A stretch of DNA of 64,000 bases, taken from the NCBI GenBank assembly GCA_016219875.1, contig JACRJZ010000047.1, positions 1-64,000 of the forward strand, given 5' to 3'. The notes beneath the pieces were generated by a model. The model was not told where the DNA came from, ran no database searches, and saw nothing but the letters and a program-made list of their open reading frames with translations. Position numbers and translations under genes: made by a program. Below, in pieces: positions 1 through 9,149 of this stretch. This stretch comes from Verrucomicrobiota bacterium. GTDB lineage: Bacteria; Verrucomicrobiota; Verrucomicrobiia; Limisphaerales; JACRJZ01. Each line of letters opens with the position of its first letter. The first letter of the stretch is position 1.

Positions 1-95
1 GCAAGCAGGACGGGCTGCCCGGCTGGCAAACGATCTGGCGCGGCTGGCAGCGTCTGATGTGGATGAGTGAAGGCGTCCAGCTAATGGGAGACTGA
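1..95 (+). CDS. C-terminal tail of a probable IS4-like transposase (partial)
   Basis: An open frame enters from the left edge (codons from position 3) and stops at 93-95. Its last 30 residues include GLPGWQTIWRGWQRL, a Trp/Gly-rich pattern like the extreme C-terminus of IS4/Tn5-type transposases. The rest of the gene lies outside the window, so the catalytic residues cannot be checked. The following bases (116-271) match a mobile repeat found twice more in the window, which supports a mobile-element reading. Family assignment is by pattern memory only. Confidence 0.45.
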   Translation, partial: KQDGLPGWQTIWRGWQRLMWMSEGVQLMGD

Positions 96-115
96 AAAGA
101 TGTGGGTAATGACAA

Positions 116-271
116 GGTTTTCAACCTGCCGTAGCGCCGACTTGCAGTCGGCAAGGCCGTGAAACTTCCAGCCGGCTGGCCTCTTCCAACGCTCGCCGGT
201 TGGAAAACCGGCGCTACGGCAGACTAGAAAGTCTGCGCTACGAACGCTTACGAACCGAGCTTGATGCAGCC
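116..271 (+). mobile_element. Element A copy 1: right part of the palindromic MITE/IS end
   Basis: This stretch matches, nearly base for base, the right three quarters of the 199-bp element at 57769-57967. It holds three hairpins in a row (around GCCGACTTGCAGTCGGC, GCCGGTTGGAAAACCGGC and GCAGACTAGAAAGTCTGC) linked by GTAGCGC/GCGCTAC. It ends with the right terminal repeat GAGCTTGATGCAGCCT. The left terminal repeat is absent; the transposase tail stands in its place 20 bp upstream. It may therefore be the true right end of the parent insertion sequence. Confidence 0.75.
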
Positions 272-350
272 TGGGCGCGCCGCCCCAAACGGAAATTCCT
301 CTTTGCTCGTCCGCCTAATGGCTTCTATACTCCCGGCGAAAGTTAACAGC

Positions 351-1346
<996 letters not shown>

Positions 1347-1374
1347 GCGGCCTTTCCCGCAAGCAAGACTGAAG

Positions 1375-1404
1375 GGGCCGGGCGATAGTCCGGTCCGTTT
1401 TCTT
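1375..1404 (+). terminator. Probable intrinsic terminator after mdh
   Basis: A 7-bp stem (GGGCCGG pairing with CCGGTCC, one G-U pair) with an 8-base loop is followed by GTTTTCTT. It lies in the 81-bp gap between mdh and deoC, so deoC probably has its own promoter or depends on read-through. Confidence 0.5.
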
Positions 1405-1427
1405 ACGTCTCCGCTCTTCCCTCCCGC

Positions 1428-2111
1428 ATGAATCCGCTCAGCGCCCAAGAACTTGCCCGCTACATTGACCACACCGCGCTCAAAGCGGACGCGACCGCCC
1501 GCGACATCGAGAAACTGTGCGCCGAGGCGCGCCAGCACGGCTTCCACAGCGTCTGCGTGAACGGCTCGCGCGTGGCCCAGGCGGTGCATTGGCTCGAAGA
1601 TTCCGGCGTGAAGGTGGCCTCGGTCGTGGGCTTCCCGCTGGGTGCGGCCGACGTGGACACCAAACGCTTCGAAACCGAAGCCGCCGCCGACAACGGCGCG
1701 CATGAGATTGACCTCGTCCTGAACATTGGCTGGCTCAAGGAGGGGGAAGACGCCTACCTCCTTCGCGAACTGCGCGACGTGGTGGAAGCCGCCGAAGAGC
1801 GGCCGGTCAAGGTCATCATCGAAGCCTGCCTGCTGGCGCACGAAGAGAAGATCCGCGCCTGCCACCTGATCGTGGAATCCGGCGCCCACTTCGTGAAGAC
1901 CTCGACCGGCTTCAGCACCGGCGGGGCGACCCTCGACGACGTGAAGCTGTTGCGCGAGACGGTCGGCCCGAAGTTCGGCGTGAAAGCTGCCGGCTGCATC
2001 CGCGACACGGCGACGGCCCTGGCCATGATTGAGGCGGGAGCAACGCGTCTCGGCACTTCCGCCGGCGTGGCCATCGTGACGGGCGTCGCGGCGCGGGCAG
2101 GCGGCTATTGA
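1428..2111 (+). CDS. deoC: Deoxyribose-phosphate aldolase
   Basis: 227 aa. Splits 2-deoxyribose 5-phosphate into glyceraldehyde 3-phosphate and acetaldehyde in deoxynucleoside catabolism. The Schiff-base lysine is Lys157 in FVKTSTGFS. The proton-relay residues Asp95 (EIDLVLN) and Lys186 (FGVKAAGCIRD) are present. Length is in the usual 220-260 range. The ATG at 1428 begins the conserved N-terminal helix. No other nucleoside-salvage gene is adjacent. Confidence 0.95.
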   Translation: MNPLSAQELARYIDHTALKADATARDIEKLCAEARQHGFHSVCVNGSRVAQAVHWLEDSGVKVASVVGFPLGAADVDTKRFETEAAADNGAHEIDLVLNIGWLKEGEDAYLLRELRDVVEAAEERPVKVIIEACLLAHEEKIRACHLIVESGAHFVKTSTGFSTGGATLDDVKLLRETVGPKFGVKAAGCIRDTATALAMIEAGATRLGTSAGVAIVTGVAARAGGY

Positions 2112-2144
2112 GCCACGCGCCGCCCTTCGCCGGCGGGGCCGCCG

Positions 2145-2342
2145 AGGCTGCATCAAACTCGGTTCGGGAGCACTCGTAGCGCAGACTTTCCAGTCTGCCG
2201 TAGCGCCGGTTTTCCAACCGGCGAGCGTTGGACGAGGCCAGCCGGCTGGAAGGTTCACGGCCTTGCCGACTGCAAGTCGGCGCTACGGCAGGTTAAAAAC
2301 CTGCGCTACCCGGTGCGCCGGGCGGGAGCTTGATGCAGCCTT
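2145..2342 (-). mobile_element. Element A copy 2: MITE with terminal inverted repeats and target duplication
   Basis: A 198-bp palindrome-rich element, inverted relative to the other copies. The ends are AGGCTGCATCAAACTC and GAGCTTGATGCAGCCTT, imperfect inverted repeats. It is flanked by a short direct repeat: GCGGGGCCGCC on the left (2133-2143) and GCGGGGCCTCC on the right (2343-2353), 10 of 11 identical. It inserted directly after deoC. It contains no reading frame of its own. Confidence 0.8.
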
Positions 2343-2577
2343 GCGGGGCCTCCGCCAGGCTGATTTCTTTCTTGGCAAGCGGGGGGCGTTGGGTAGAGTG
2401 CCGCCCAGCAGTGAGGTTCTCTGAACTGGCGACGGTGGTCGGTCGGGTTGTGGACGACGGGAATGAGCGGAATCCACAATGAGTCCGCCGATTGGGGCAC
2501 CAGTCGGGAACGCTCCTCCCGCGAGTGCAGGCGGAGCGGGAACGACCAGGAAAAGAGCCGAACTCGAAGATCAAACT

Positions 2578-2724
2578 ATGAAAATCACCTTCTGCGCACT
2601 GATCGTTGCATGTCTGGCGCTCGTGGGCTGCCAGGAACAAAAGGAACCGACGGCTGACAAGTCCAAGGCTGTGGAGAAGGCGCCCGAGAAAGCGCCCGCT
2701 CCCACCAACGCTCCCGCCAAGTAA
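2578..2724 (+). CDS. Small secreted lipoprotein (48 aa)
   Basis: Begins with a short charged stretch, a hydrophobic core and the lipobox LVGC (Cys18), so it should be exported and lipidated. The mature part is about 30 residues rich in Lys, Glu, Pro and Ala and probably unstructured. No family was recognised. ATG at 2578 is chosen because it immediately precedes the signal peptide; an upstream in-frame start at 2479 would bury it. Another small lipoprotein follows 80 bp downstream. Confidence 0.65.
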   Translation: MKITFCALIVACLALVGCQEQKEPTADKSKAVEKAPEKAPAPTNAPAK

Positions 2725-2804
2725 CGGCCGAACGAATGTTTGCGCCCCGGCTCTTCATTCGAAGGCCGGGGCAATTTGTTAAAGGCACTCCACCTCTCCC
2801 CGCC

Positions 2805-3146
2805 ATGAAGCCCACCCTTTTCCTCCTCGCGCTGCTGGCCTTGGCTGCCGCCGGCTGCGGCCCCAAACAGGAGCCGGCCAAGAAATCCACCGGCGAGAAC
2901 CCGCTCACGGCGCCCGCCGATTACGTCGGCGCCATTGGCAAGGCCCAACAATCCGCCATCAAGACCGTCGCCACCGCGTCGCTGGACCAGGCGATCAAGA
3001 TGTTCCAGGAAGAAAAAGGCCGCCTGCCGACCAATCTCACGGAACTGGTCACCAGCGGCACGCTGCCCAAACTCCCCGCCGTGCCCAACGGCATGAAGTT
3101 CGATTACGACGCGGCCTCGGGGAAAGTAAAGATCGTGCCCCAGTGA
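2805..3146 (+). CDS. Small lipoprotein of unknown function (113 aa)
   Basis: The N-terminus MKPTLFLLALLALAAAGC is a type II signal peptide with lipobox AAGC. The mature region has an Ala/Gln-rich helix followed by EEKGRLPTNLTELVTSGTLPKLP. That resembles the C-terminal 'length, spacing, proline' pattern of pseudopilin-like and periplasmic proteins that end in a predicted beta hairpin; this likeness is weak. The stop codon overlaps the GTG start of the downstream symporter by 4 bp (GTGA), so the two are probably co-translated. Confidence 0.7.
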   Translation: MKPTLFLLALLALAAAGCGPKQEPAKKSTGENPLTAPADYVGAIGKAQQSAIKTVATASLDQAIKMFQEEKGRLPTNLTELVTSGTLPKLPAVPNGMKFDYDAASGKVKIVPQ

Positions 3147-4381
3147 AGCGACTCTGGGACCGCCTCACGCGGATCAGCCTGACCCAGTGGATCCTCATCG
3201 CGATGGCCATCGGCGTCGCGGTGGGCTGCTTTTTTCCGGAGTGGTCGCAGAACCTCAAGGTGGTGTCCAATGTGTTCCTGCGGATGATCAAGTGCCTGCT
3301 GGTGCCGCTGGTCTTCGGCACCCTGGTCGTCGGCATCGCGGGCCACAGCGACGACTTGAAAGCAGTGGGACGGCTCGCCTTCAAGTCGCTCCTCTACTTC
3401 GAGGCGGTGACGACGCTCGCTCTGGTCATCGGATTGGCGGCGGCCAACTGGTCGCGACCCGGCGCGGGCGTGGTCCTGCCGCCGGAAGAGGCGGCGAAAG
3501 ATTCGCTCGCCGCAACCAAAGTCACGCTGAGCGGGATCTTCGAACACATCGTGCCGCAGAGCTTCTTCGCCGCCGCCGCCGCGAACGACATCCTGCAAGT
3601 CGTGTTCTTTGCCGTGCTGTTTGGCGTGGCCCTCGCGCAAGTGAAGGGGCGGCCCCGCGAGACGATGCTGCATTTCTGCGAGGCGCTCACCGAGGTCATG
3701 TTCAAGTTCGTGGGCGTGGTGATGAAGTTCGCTCCCTTCGGCATCGGCGCGGCGATGGCCTACACGGTGGGGCATAGCGGCCTGTCGGTGTTGGTGAACT
3801 TGGCGAAGCTGGTGCTGACCCTCTACGGGGCCTTGATCGTCTTCTGCCTGCTCGTGCTGCTGCCGGTGGCGCTATGGGCGCGCGTGCCAGTGCGGCGCTT
3901 TTTGAAGGCGGTCAGCGAGCCGGCCTTGCTCGCTTTCTCCACCACCTCCTCGGATGCCGCCATGCCGGACGCGATGAAACGCATGACGGAGTTTGGCGTG
4001 CCGCGGCGGATCGTGTCGTTCGTGATGCCGTTGGGCTACTCGTTCAATCTGGACGGCTCGACGCTGCACCTGGCCGTGGCGTCGTTGTTTGTGGCGCAGG
4101 CGGCGGGCGTGCATTTGTCGCTGGCGCAGCAATTGGTCATCATGCTCACCCTCATGCTCACCAGCAAGGGCATGGCCGGCGTGCCGCGCGCGTCGCAGGT
4201 GATCCTCGCTGGCACGCTCGTCACGTTCGACCTGCCTTTGGCGGGCGTGGTCCTCATCATCGGCGTGGACGAGTTGATGGACATGGCGCGCACGACAGTC
4301 AACTTGGTCGGCAACTGCCTGGCCTGCGCGGTCATGGCCCGATGGGAGGGGGAATTGAAAACCGAACCGAGCGCGCCCTGA
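3143..4381 (+). CDS. Dicarboxylate/amino acid:cation symporter (DAACS family)
   Basis: 412 aa inner-membrane carrier, most likely for glutamate/aspartate or C4-dicarboxylates with Na+ or H+. It has about eight hydrophobic segments, the serine-rich re-entrant loop (AFSTTSSDAAMP) and the family signature PLGYSFNLDGSTLH followed by the TSKGMAGVPRAS loop. The start is GTG at 3143, inside the stop of the preceding lipoprotein gene. The exact substrate cannot be read from sequence. The position downstream of a lipoprotein may reflect a shared transcript only. Confidence 0.9.
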   Translation: MKRLWDRLTRISLTQWILIAMAIGVAVGCFFPEWSQNLKVVSNVFLRMIKCLLVPLVFGTLVVGIAGHSDDLKAVGRLAFKSLLYFEAVTTLALVIGLAAANWSRPGAGVVLPPEEAAKDSLAATKVTLSGIFEHIVPQSFFAAAAANDILQVVFFAVLFGVALAQVKGRPRETMLHFCEALTEVMFKFVGVVMKFAPFGIGAAMAYTVGHSGLSVLVNLAKLVLTLYGALIVFCLLVLLPVALWARVPVRRFLKAVSEPALLAFSTTSSDAAMPDAMKRMTEFGVPRRIVSFVMPLGYSFNLDGSTLHLAVASLFVAQAAGVHLSLAQQLVIMLTLMLTSKGMAGVPRASQVILAGTLVTFDLPLAGVVLIIGVDELMDMARTTVNLVGNCLACAVMARWEGELKTEPSAP

Positions 4382-4439
4382 GCCTCTTGGCGCGGGCTTT
4401 TAATCTCGCGCGCTGCGTCGTGTCGTCTGCTTGCGGCCT

Positions 4440-4540
4440 CAGACATCCTGAGTTGTGGAACGCGCCTGGGCCGCCCGGTGAGGGCACCGGGCCTACAAGG
4501 CACGTCTTTCCTGTAGGCCGGGCGCCCTGACGCGGTGAGC
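4440..4540. repeat. Palindromic element between convergent genes
   Basis: An inverted repeat: GCCCGGTGAGGGCACCGGGC plus CCTAC on the left, GTAGGCCGGGCGCCCTGACG on the right, separated by about 20 bases. It sits between two converging genes and could terminate both. It resembles dispersed extragenic palindromes; no second copy was seen in this window. Confidence 0.55.
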
Positions 4541-4545
4541 GCCGC

Positions 4546-5163
4546 TCAGAAACGCCGGTCGGCGACGATGAATTTCGTCACCACTCGCTCGGCATTGAGC
4601 GTCACAATCAACTCCTGTGCGATGGGCCGGCGGAAGGCTCCAAACTTCAAGAAACCCCACGTGAGCGTGGTGTTGCCGTCGGTGGCCAAGCCGATCACGA
4701 AAGGCGGTCCAAACCAGTCGAGCAATTCCTTTTCGCGAGTGGTTCCTTCCTGAATCCGGTCCAGTTGTTCGGGAGCAACCTCTTTGCCCGCCGCGACGCT
4801 GGCAAACTTTTCGTCGTACGGCATGGCGCCCTCGTGGAACTGGAACTTTGCCACCACCTGGTTCGTGGTGTAGAGGACAGCGAGGTGGCGGAGGACCAAG
4901 TCGCCGTCGTGCTTGCTGAACAGCACCAGCCGCGGCTTCTTGATGCCCCACCAGTATTCATCCAGGATGCGCTGCTGGGCGCCGCGGACGGTGTTCCTCG
5001 GTTTGCCAAAAGTCTTGTGGACCTCGGCCCGGGTTTGTCCTTCGCGTAACGTTTGCACGGCCGAAGGCTCCAGACGCCGGCCGGGAGAGACGCATCCAGC
5101 CAGGACCAGCGGCAGCACCACGAGGGCGCTGCGGCACAAGGACTGCCAATTTGGAAATCGCAT
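4546..5163 (-). CDS. Lipoprotein with SmpA/OmlA (BamE-like) repeats
   Basis: 205 aa. Signal peptide with lipobox LAGC (Cys23). Two related segments follow: LREGQTRAEVHKTFGKPR (about residues 39-56) and IQEGTTREKELLDWFGPP (about 137-154). Both fit the 'G-x-T-x-x-E-V/L-x-x-x-F/L-G-x-P' turn of the SmpA/OmlA/BamE fold. Family members are outer-membrane lipoproteins linked to beta-barrel assembly or inhibitor binding. A BAM role here is only a possibility, because the tandem arrangement and length differ from BamE. Confidence 0.7.
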   Translation of the reverse strand: MRFPNWQSLCRSALVVLPLVLAGCVSPGRRLEPSAVQTLREGQTRAEVHKTFGKPRNTVRGAQQRILDEYWWGIKKPRLVLFSKHDGDLVLRHLAVLYTTNQVVAKFQFHEGAMPYDEKFASVAAGKEVAPEQLDRIQEGTTREKELLDWFGPPFVIGLATDGNTTLTWGFLKFGAFRRPIAQELIVTLNAERVVTKFIVADRRF

Positions 5164-5334
5164 CAGGGCGGGATGGCTATCAAATCAGGTCTTGAGCGTC
5201 AACGGACGATTCGATCCACCAAGTAGCGGGGCCGTCCGCGTCACTACAGTGGCGCTGCCAGGACATGCTCCGTGAGCGCGCCGCCCCAGAAAACCCCATG
5301 CGCAATCGCGGCTGTGAGGCTATGATTGGCCCGC

Positions 5335-6165
5335 ATGAATTTGGGAACCATGGAACCCACGGCAGAGAAATCTGAAAACGGGACGTGCGGGCTGTGTGAA
5401 GTGAAGTGGCCTTGTCCCTTCCTGCTGGAAGACGATCTCGCGCTCATCACTGGCGGCGGGTCCGGCCTGGGCCTGGCGATGGCGCGGTGTCTTGCGGCGG
5501 CGGGCGCGCGTGTCGTGTTGGCAGGCCGGGGCGAAGACAAACTCAAGCAGGCCGCGGCCTCCATTGGACCGCGGGCCGACTACTATCCTTTCGACGTGAC
5601 CAAGTTGCACGAAGCTCCCGCGCTCGTGGACAAGGTGGACAAGCGTTTTGGCCCAATCACCGTTTTGATCAACAACGCCGGCATTCATCTCAAGAAGCCC
5701 GCCGTTGAAACCACCGAAGAGGATTTCCTCAAGGTGCTCACCACGCACGTCCTCGGCTCGCACGCGCTCAGCCGCGCGGTCGCGCCGGAGATGATGGCGC
5801 GCCGCTCCGGCTCGATCCTTTTCATCGCGTCCATGGCGTCGTTGTTCGGCATCCCCAACGTGGTGGCCTACAGCGCCGCCAAGAGCGCCTACGTCGGCAT
5901 GGTGCGCGCGCTGGCGACGGAACTTTCCCCTCACGGCGTGCGCGTCAACGCCCTCGCGCCCGGCTGGATCGAAACCGACATGACCCGCAACGCCATGCAA
6001 GGCGACCCCGAACGCCAGAAGAAGATTCTGGACCGCACTCCGATGGGCCGCTTCGGGACGCCGGACGATGTGGGCTTGGCCGCCGTGTATCTCAGCTCTC
6101 CCGCGGCCAAGTTCATCACCGGCGTCGTGTTGCCGGTGGATGGCGGGGCGAGCATTGGGTTCTGA
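5335..6165 (+). CDS. Short-chain dehydrogenase, possibly fructuronate/mannonate oxidoreductase
   Basis: 276 aa. The NAD(P)-binding motif TGGGSGLG, the NNAG motif and the catalytic Ser...Tyr-x-x-x-Lys set (IASMAS...YSAAK) mark a classical SDR. The C-terminus VLPVDGGASIGF is typical of FabG/gluconate-5-dehydrogenase-like members. The mannonate dehydratase gene follows 148 bp downstream in the same direction. Some hexuronate pathways use an SDR of this size to reduce fructuronate to mannonate, so that is my leading guess. Gluconate 5-dehydrogenase or FabG-like activity are alternatives. TTG at 5326 and ATG at 5350 are other possible starts. Confidence 0.85.
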   Translation: MNLGTMEPTAEKSENGTCGLCEVKWPCPFLLEDDLALITGGGSGLGLAMARCLAAAGARVVLAGRGEDKLKQAAASIGPRADYYPFDVTKLHEAPALVDKVDKRFGPITVLINNAGIHLKKPAVETTEEDFLKVLTTHVLGSHALSRAVAPEMMARRSGSILFIASMASLFGIPNVVAYSAAKSAYVGMVRALATELSPHGVRVNALAPGWIETDMTRNAMQGDPERQKKILDRTPMGRFGTPDDVGLAAVYLSSPAAKFITGVVLPVDGGASIGF

Positions 6166-6169
6166 GTGG

Positions 6170-6310
6170 CTGAAGTGTTGAAGAGATGAAGAGGTTGCCA
6201 CCACGCCCAGTTGGTCCGCGGTTTTACGTTTTACATTTTACGCTTCAGTCCTCTCGTGTCGCACTCCCATCTGCCGAGCCTGAACACTTCCACTCTTCAC
6301 CCCTTCAACC
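6170..6310. repeat. Inverted short-unit repeat arrays between SDR and mannonate dehydratase genes
   Basis: The left arm carries GTTGAAGAGATGAAGAGG-type units and the right arm their complement (CACTCTTCACCCCTTCAACC). Between them lies a second short array (GTTTTACGTTTTACATTTTA). The unit length is about 7 bp. Similar opposed arrays occur in many gaps of this window. Confidence 0.6.
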
Positions 6311-6313
6311 AAC

Positions 6314-7378
6314 ATGAAACTCGGCCTCGGCCTCTATCGCCACCAACTTGACGGCGACCACTTCCGCTTCGCCAAGCAATGCGGCTGCACGCATCTGGTG
6401 ATTCACTTGGTGGACTACTTCCGCTCCTCGCGCAGCAACCAGCCGGGCGACCAACCCGTGGGCGACGACGCGGGTTGGGGCCTGGCGGGCGACCCGGAGA
6501 AACTCTGGACTTTCGAGGAACTTGCCGCGATCAAGGCGCAGATCAACGCCGCCGGCCTCGAACTCGAAGCCATTGAGAACTTCGATCCCGCGCACTGGCA
6601 TGACGTGTTGCTCGACGGCCCGAAGAAGCGGGCGCAGTTCGAAGACCTCAAGACGATCATCCGCCACCTGGGCCGCGCGGGCATTCCGATCATGGGCTAC
6701 AACTTCTCCATCGCCGGCGTGGCGGGCCGGGTGAAGGGGCACTTCGCGCGCGGCGATGCGGAGGCCGTGGGCATGGACGGCCCGTTCGACAAGCCGATGC
6801 CCAACGGCATGGTCTGGAACATGGTCTATGACCGCAACGCGCCGCCCGGGGTCGTGCCGTCGGCGACACCGGAAGAACTTTGGCAGCGGCTGAAAGACTT
6901 CCTCGACGCGGTCCTTCCCGTGGCCGAGGAAGCGGGGGTGACGCTGGCAGCCCACCCGGACGATCCCCCGATGCCCACGATCCGCGGCCAGCCCCGCCTC
7001 GTGTATCAGCCGCAGCTTTATCAAAAACTGATCGAGCTGCGGCCCAGCCCGCGCAACGCGCTGGAATTCTGTCTTGGCACGTTGGCGGAGATGACCGAGG
7101 GGAACGTTTACGACGCGGTCGATGCCTACAGCCGGCAGGGCAAGCTCGGTTACGTCCACTTCCGCAACGTGCGCGGCAAGGCGCCATTCTACAAAGAGAG
7201 CTTCATCGACGACGGCGACATCGACATGTTGCGGGTGTTGCGGATTCTGAAAAAGAACCGGTTCACCGGCGTGCTCATTCCCGACCACGCGCCGCAGTTG
7301 ACGTGCGCTGCGCCGTGGCACGCCGGCATGGCCTACGCGCTCGGCTTTCTGCGGGCGGCGATGCAGGCGCTGGGTTGA
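6314..7378 (+). CDS. uxuA: Mannonate dehydratase
   Basis: 354 aa. Dehydrates D-mannonate to 2-keto-3-deoxygluconate in hexuronate breakdown. Recognisable UxuA segments include IIRHLGRAGIPIMGYNFS, HPDDPP with its metal-site His, the CLGT(L)AEM strand-turn and FIDDGDIDM near the C-terminus. The protein is about the length of Gram-positive UxuA (about 360 aa) and shorter than the E. coli enzyme. ATG 6314 directly precedes the first strand of the TIM barrel. The SDR upstream is a plausible pathway partner; no uronate isomerase is in the window. Confidence 0.9.
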   Translation: MKLGLGLYRHQLDGDHFRFAKQCGCTHLVIHLVDYFRSSRSNQPGDQPVGDDAGWGLAGDPEKLWTFEELAAIKAQINAAGLELEAIENFDPAHWHDVLLDGPKKRAQFEDLKTIIRHLGRAGIPIMGYNFSIAGVAGRVKGHFARGDAEAVGMDGPFDKPMPNGMVWNMVYDRNAPPGVVPSATPEELWQRLKDFLDAVLPVAEEAGVTLAAHPDDPPMPTIRGQPRLVYQPQLYQKLIELRPSPRNALEFCLGTLAEMTEGNVYDAVDAYSRQGKLGYVHFRNVRGKAPFYKESFIDDGDIDMLRVLRILKKNRFTGVLIPDHAPQLTCAAPWHAGMAYALGFLRAAMQALG

Positions 7379-7470
7379 GGGGCGGTAGTCCACTCGTCGC
7401 CATCGGTCGGGGCGCTGAGGCGCGGCGAGAAATTTCTGTTCATTCCACCGATTCCGATTAAAACGCGCAC

Positions 7471-7671
7471 ATGAAACTGAAGTGGAAAGACACCGACGAG
7501 ATCGCCTGGGCGCTGGCGGAAAAGTTCCCGGACCAGAATCCGCTTCGCCTCAGTTTCCCCAAATTGCACAAGCTGGTCTGCGAACTGGAAGACTTCGACG
7601 ACGCCCCGCAGGCTTCCAACGAGCGCATTCTGGAAACCATCCAGATGACGTGGTGCGAGGAGAAGAAGTGA
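7471..7671 (+). CDS. iscX: IscX (Fe-S assembly accessory protein)
   Basis: 66 aa acidic protein. The start KLKWKDTDEIA, the central LHKLVCELEDFDDAPQASNE and the Trp near the C-terminus match IscX/YfhJ over its whole length. IscX binds IscS and iron and modulates Fe-S cluster assembly. No isc genes flank it here; it is followed closely by ridA. Confidence 0.9.
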   Translation: MKLKWKDTDEIAWALAEKFPDQNPLRLSFPKLHKLVCELEDFDDAPQASNERILETIQMTWCEEKK

Positions 7672-7697
7672 GTTCAAAGTTCAAAGTTCTCCAGCCC

Positions 7698-7763
7698 ATG
7701 AACAAAGTCGTCGTCACACCCGCCAACGCCACTCCGCCGAACGGCCCTTACATCCAAAGTTGC
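7698..7763 (+). repeat. Tandem partial duplication of the ridA 5' end
   Basis: These 66 bases form a codon-by-codon diverged copy of the first 22 codons of ridA (7764-7829) and are in frame with it. The two peptides share Met-Asn-Lys, a run of three aliphatic residues, Pro-Ala, and Gly-Pro-Tyr at the same positions (10 of 22 identical). Confidence 0.75.
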
Positions 7764-8144
7764 ATGAACAAAATCATCATCAAACCTGCCAAAGCCGCCG
7801 CCCCGGTCGGCCCTTACAGCCACGCGGTGCGCGTCGGCGATATGCTTTTTTGTTCCGGTCAGATTCCGCTCGACCCAGCCACGGGCGCGCTGGTGACCGG
7901 CGACATCCGGGCGCAGACCGAGCGGGTCCTGGAGAACATCCGGCTGATCCTGGAAGACCAGCAACTCTCGTTCGCCAACGTGGTCAAGAGCACCGTGTTC
8001 ATGACCAACCTGGGCGATTTCGCGGCGATGAACGAAGTCTATGCCAGGCACTTCATCGGCGGCCATCCGGCACGCTCCACCGTGCAAGTCGCCGCCCTCC
8101 CGAAAGGCGCGAATGTGGAGATCGAGGTTGTGGCCCACTACTGA
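7764..8144 (+). CDS. ridA: RidA family enamine/imine deaminase
   Basis: 126 aa from ATG 7764. RidA hydrolyses reactive 2-aminoacrylate and related imines made by PLP enzymes. The family signature is present: PVGPYSHAV near the N-terminus, FCSGQIPLDP, and the carboxylate-binding Arg in HPARSTVQVAALPKGA. An in-frame upstream ATG at 7698 would add the duplicated 22-residue leader and give 148 aa. The downstream start gives the normal RidA length and is preferred. The gene follows iscX by about 90 bp. Confidence 0.93.
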   Translation: MNKIIIKPAKAAAPVGPYSHAVRVGDMLFCSGQIPLDPATGALVTGDIRAQTERVLENIRLILEDQQLSFANVVKSTVFMTNLGDFAAMNEVYARHFIGGHPARSTVQVAALPKGANVEIEVVAHY

Positions 8145-8205
8145 CTTATCGGTGCGGCAGCGTTCTTGCCGTGGACGTGCCCGTTCCGCATTCCGTATTT
8201 GATTC

Positions 8206-9000
8206 ATGGTCCAGTACCTCCAACTGCTTCGTCTTGTCATGGAGCAGGGCAAGTTCAAGACCGATCGTACCGGCACCGGCACATGGTCGGTGTTCGGCGC
8301 GCAAACCCGCTTTCCGCTGCAAGAGGGTTTTCCGCTCGTCACCACCAAGAAGGTCCACCTCAAGTCGATCATCCATGAACTGCTCTGGTTCCTGAAGGGC
8401 GACACGAACGTCCAGTACCTCCACGACCACGGCGTCACGATCTGGGATGAGTGGGCTGACGACGCCGGCAACTTGGGCCGTGTCTATGGCGCGCAGTGGT
8501 GCGACTGGCGAACCGCCGACGGACGGTCGATCAACCAGATCGACCGCGTCCTCGATCAGATCAAGACCAACCCCGACAGCCGTCGCCTCATCGTGAGCGC
8601 GTGGAACGTCGGCGAGGTCGAACAGATGGCCCTGCCGCCGTGCCACACGCTCTTCCAGTTTTTCGTGCTGGACGGCGAGTTGTGTTGCCAACTGTACCAG
8701 CGGAGCGCGGACCTGTTTCTCGGCGTGCCGTTCAACATCGCCTCCTACGCGCTGCTCACCCTGATGGTCGCGCAAGTGTGCGGCTTGAAGCCCGGCACGT
8801 TTGTTCACACTTTCGGCGACCTGCACCTCTACGCCAACCACCTCGACCAGGCGCGGCTCCAACTCACCCGCCACCCGCGTCCATTGCCCACGATGAAGCT
8901 CAATCCGGCGGTGAAGAACCTCCGCGATTTCAAGTTCGAGGACTTCACGCTGGAGAACTACGATCCCTGGCCAGCGATCAAGGCGCCGATTGCCGTCTGA
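8206..9000 (+). CDS. thyA: Thymidylate synthase
   Basis: 264 aa, the same length as E. coli ThyA. Methylates dUMP to dTMP using methylene-tetrahydrofolate. The catalytic Cys146 lies in [10 protein letters not shown], preceded by the phosphate-binding [10 protein letters not shown]. The [18 protein letters not shown] signature is intact. ATG 8206 starts the canonical N-terminal helix. No dihydrofolate reductase gene is adjacent. Confidence 0.97.
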   Translation: MVQYLQLLRLVMEQGKFKTDRTGTGTWSVFGAQTRFPLQEGFPLVTTKKVHLKSIIHELLWFLKGDTNVQYLHDHGVTIWDEWADDAGNLGRVYGAQWCDWRTADGRSINQIDRVLDQIKTNPDSRRLIVSAWNVGEVEQMALPPCHTLFQFFVLDGELCCQLYQRSADLFLGVPFNIASYALLTLMVAQVCGLKPGTFVHTFGDLHLYANHLDQARLQLTRHPRPLPTMKLNPAVKNLRDFKFEDFTLENYDPWPAIKAPIAV

Positions 9001-9149
9001 ACGGGCGCGTGCTGGGAAGAAGGCCGCAGCGATGCCTCCGGGGGCGCACGGCTTGCACGGCGTCGCGCGGCTGCGCGTTGGGCGCCGTCCTCGCTTGAAG
9101 TTGGTGCTCGACTCGCGCACGGGAGCAGGCTTACAGTCCGCCGTCAGCA

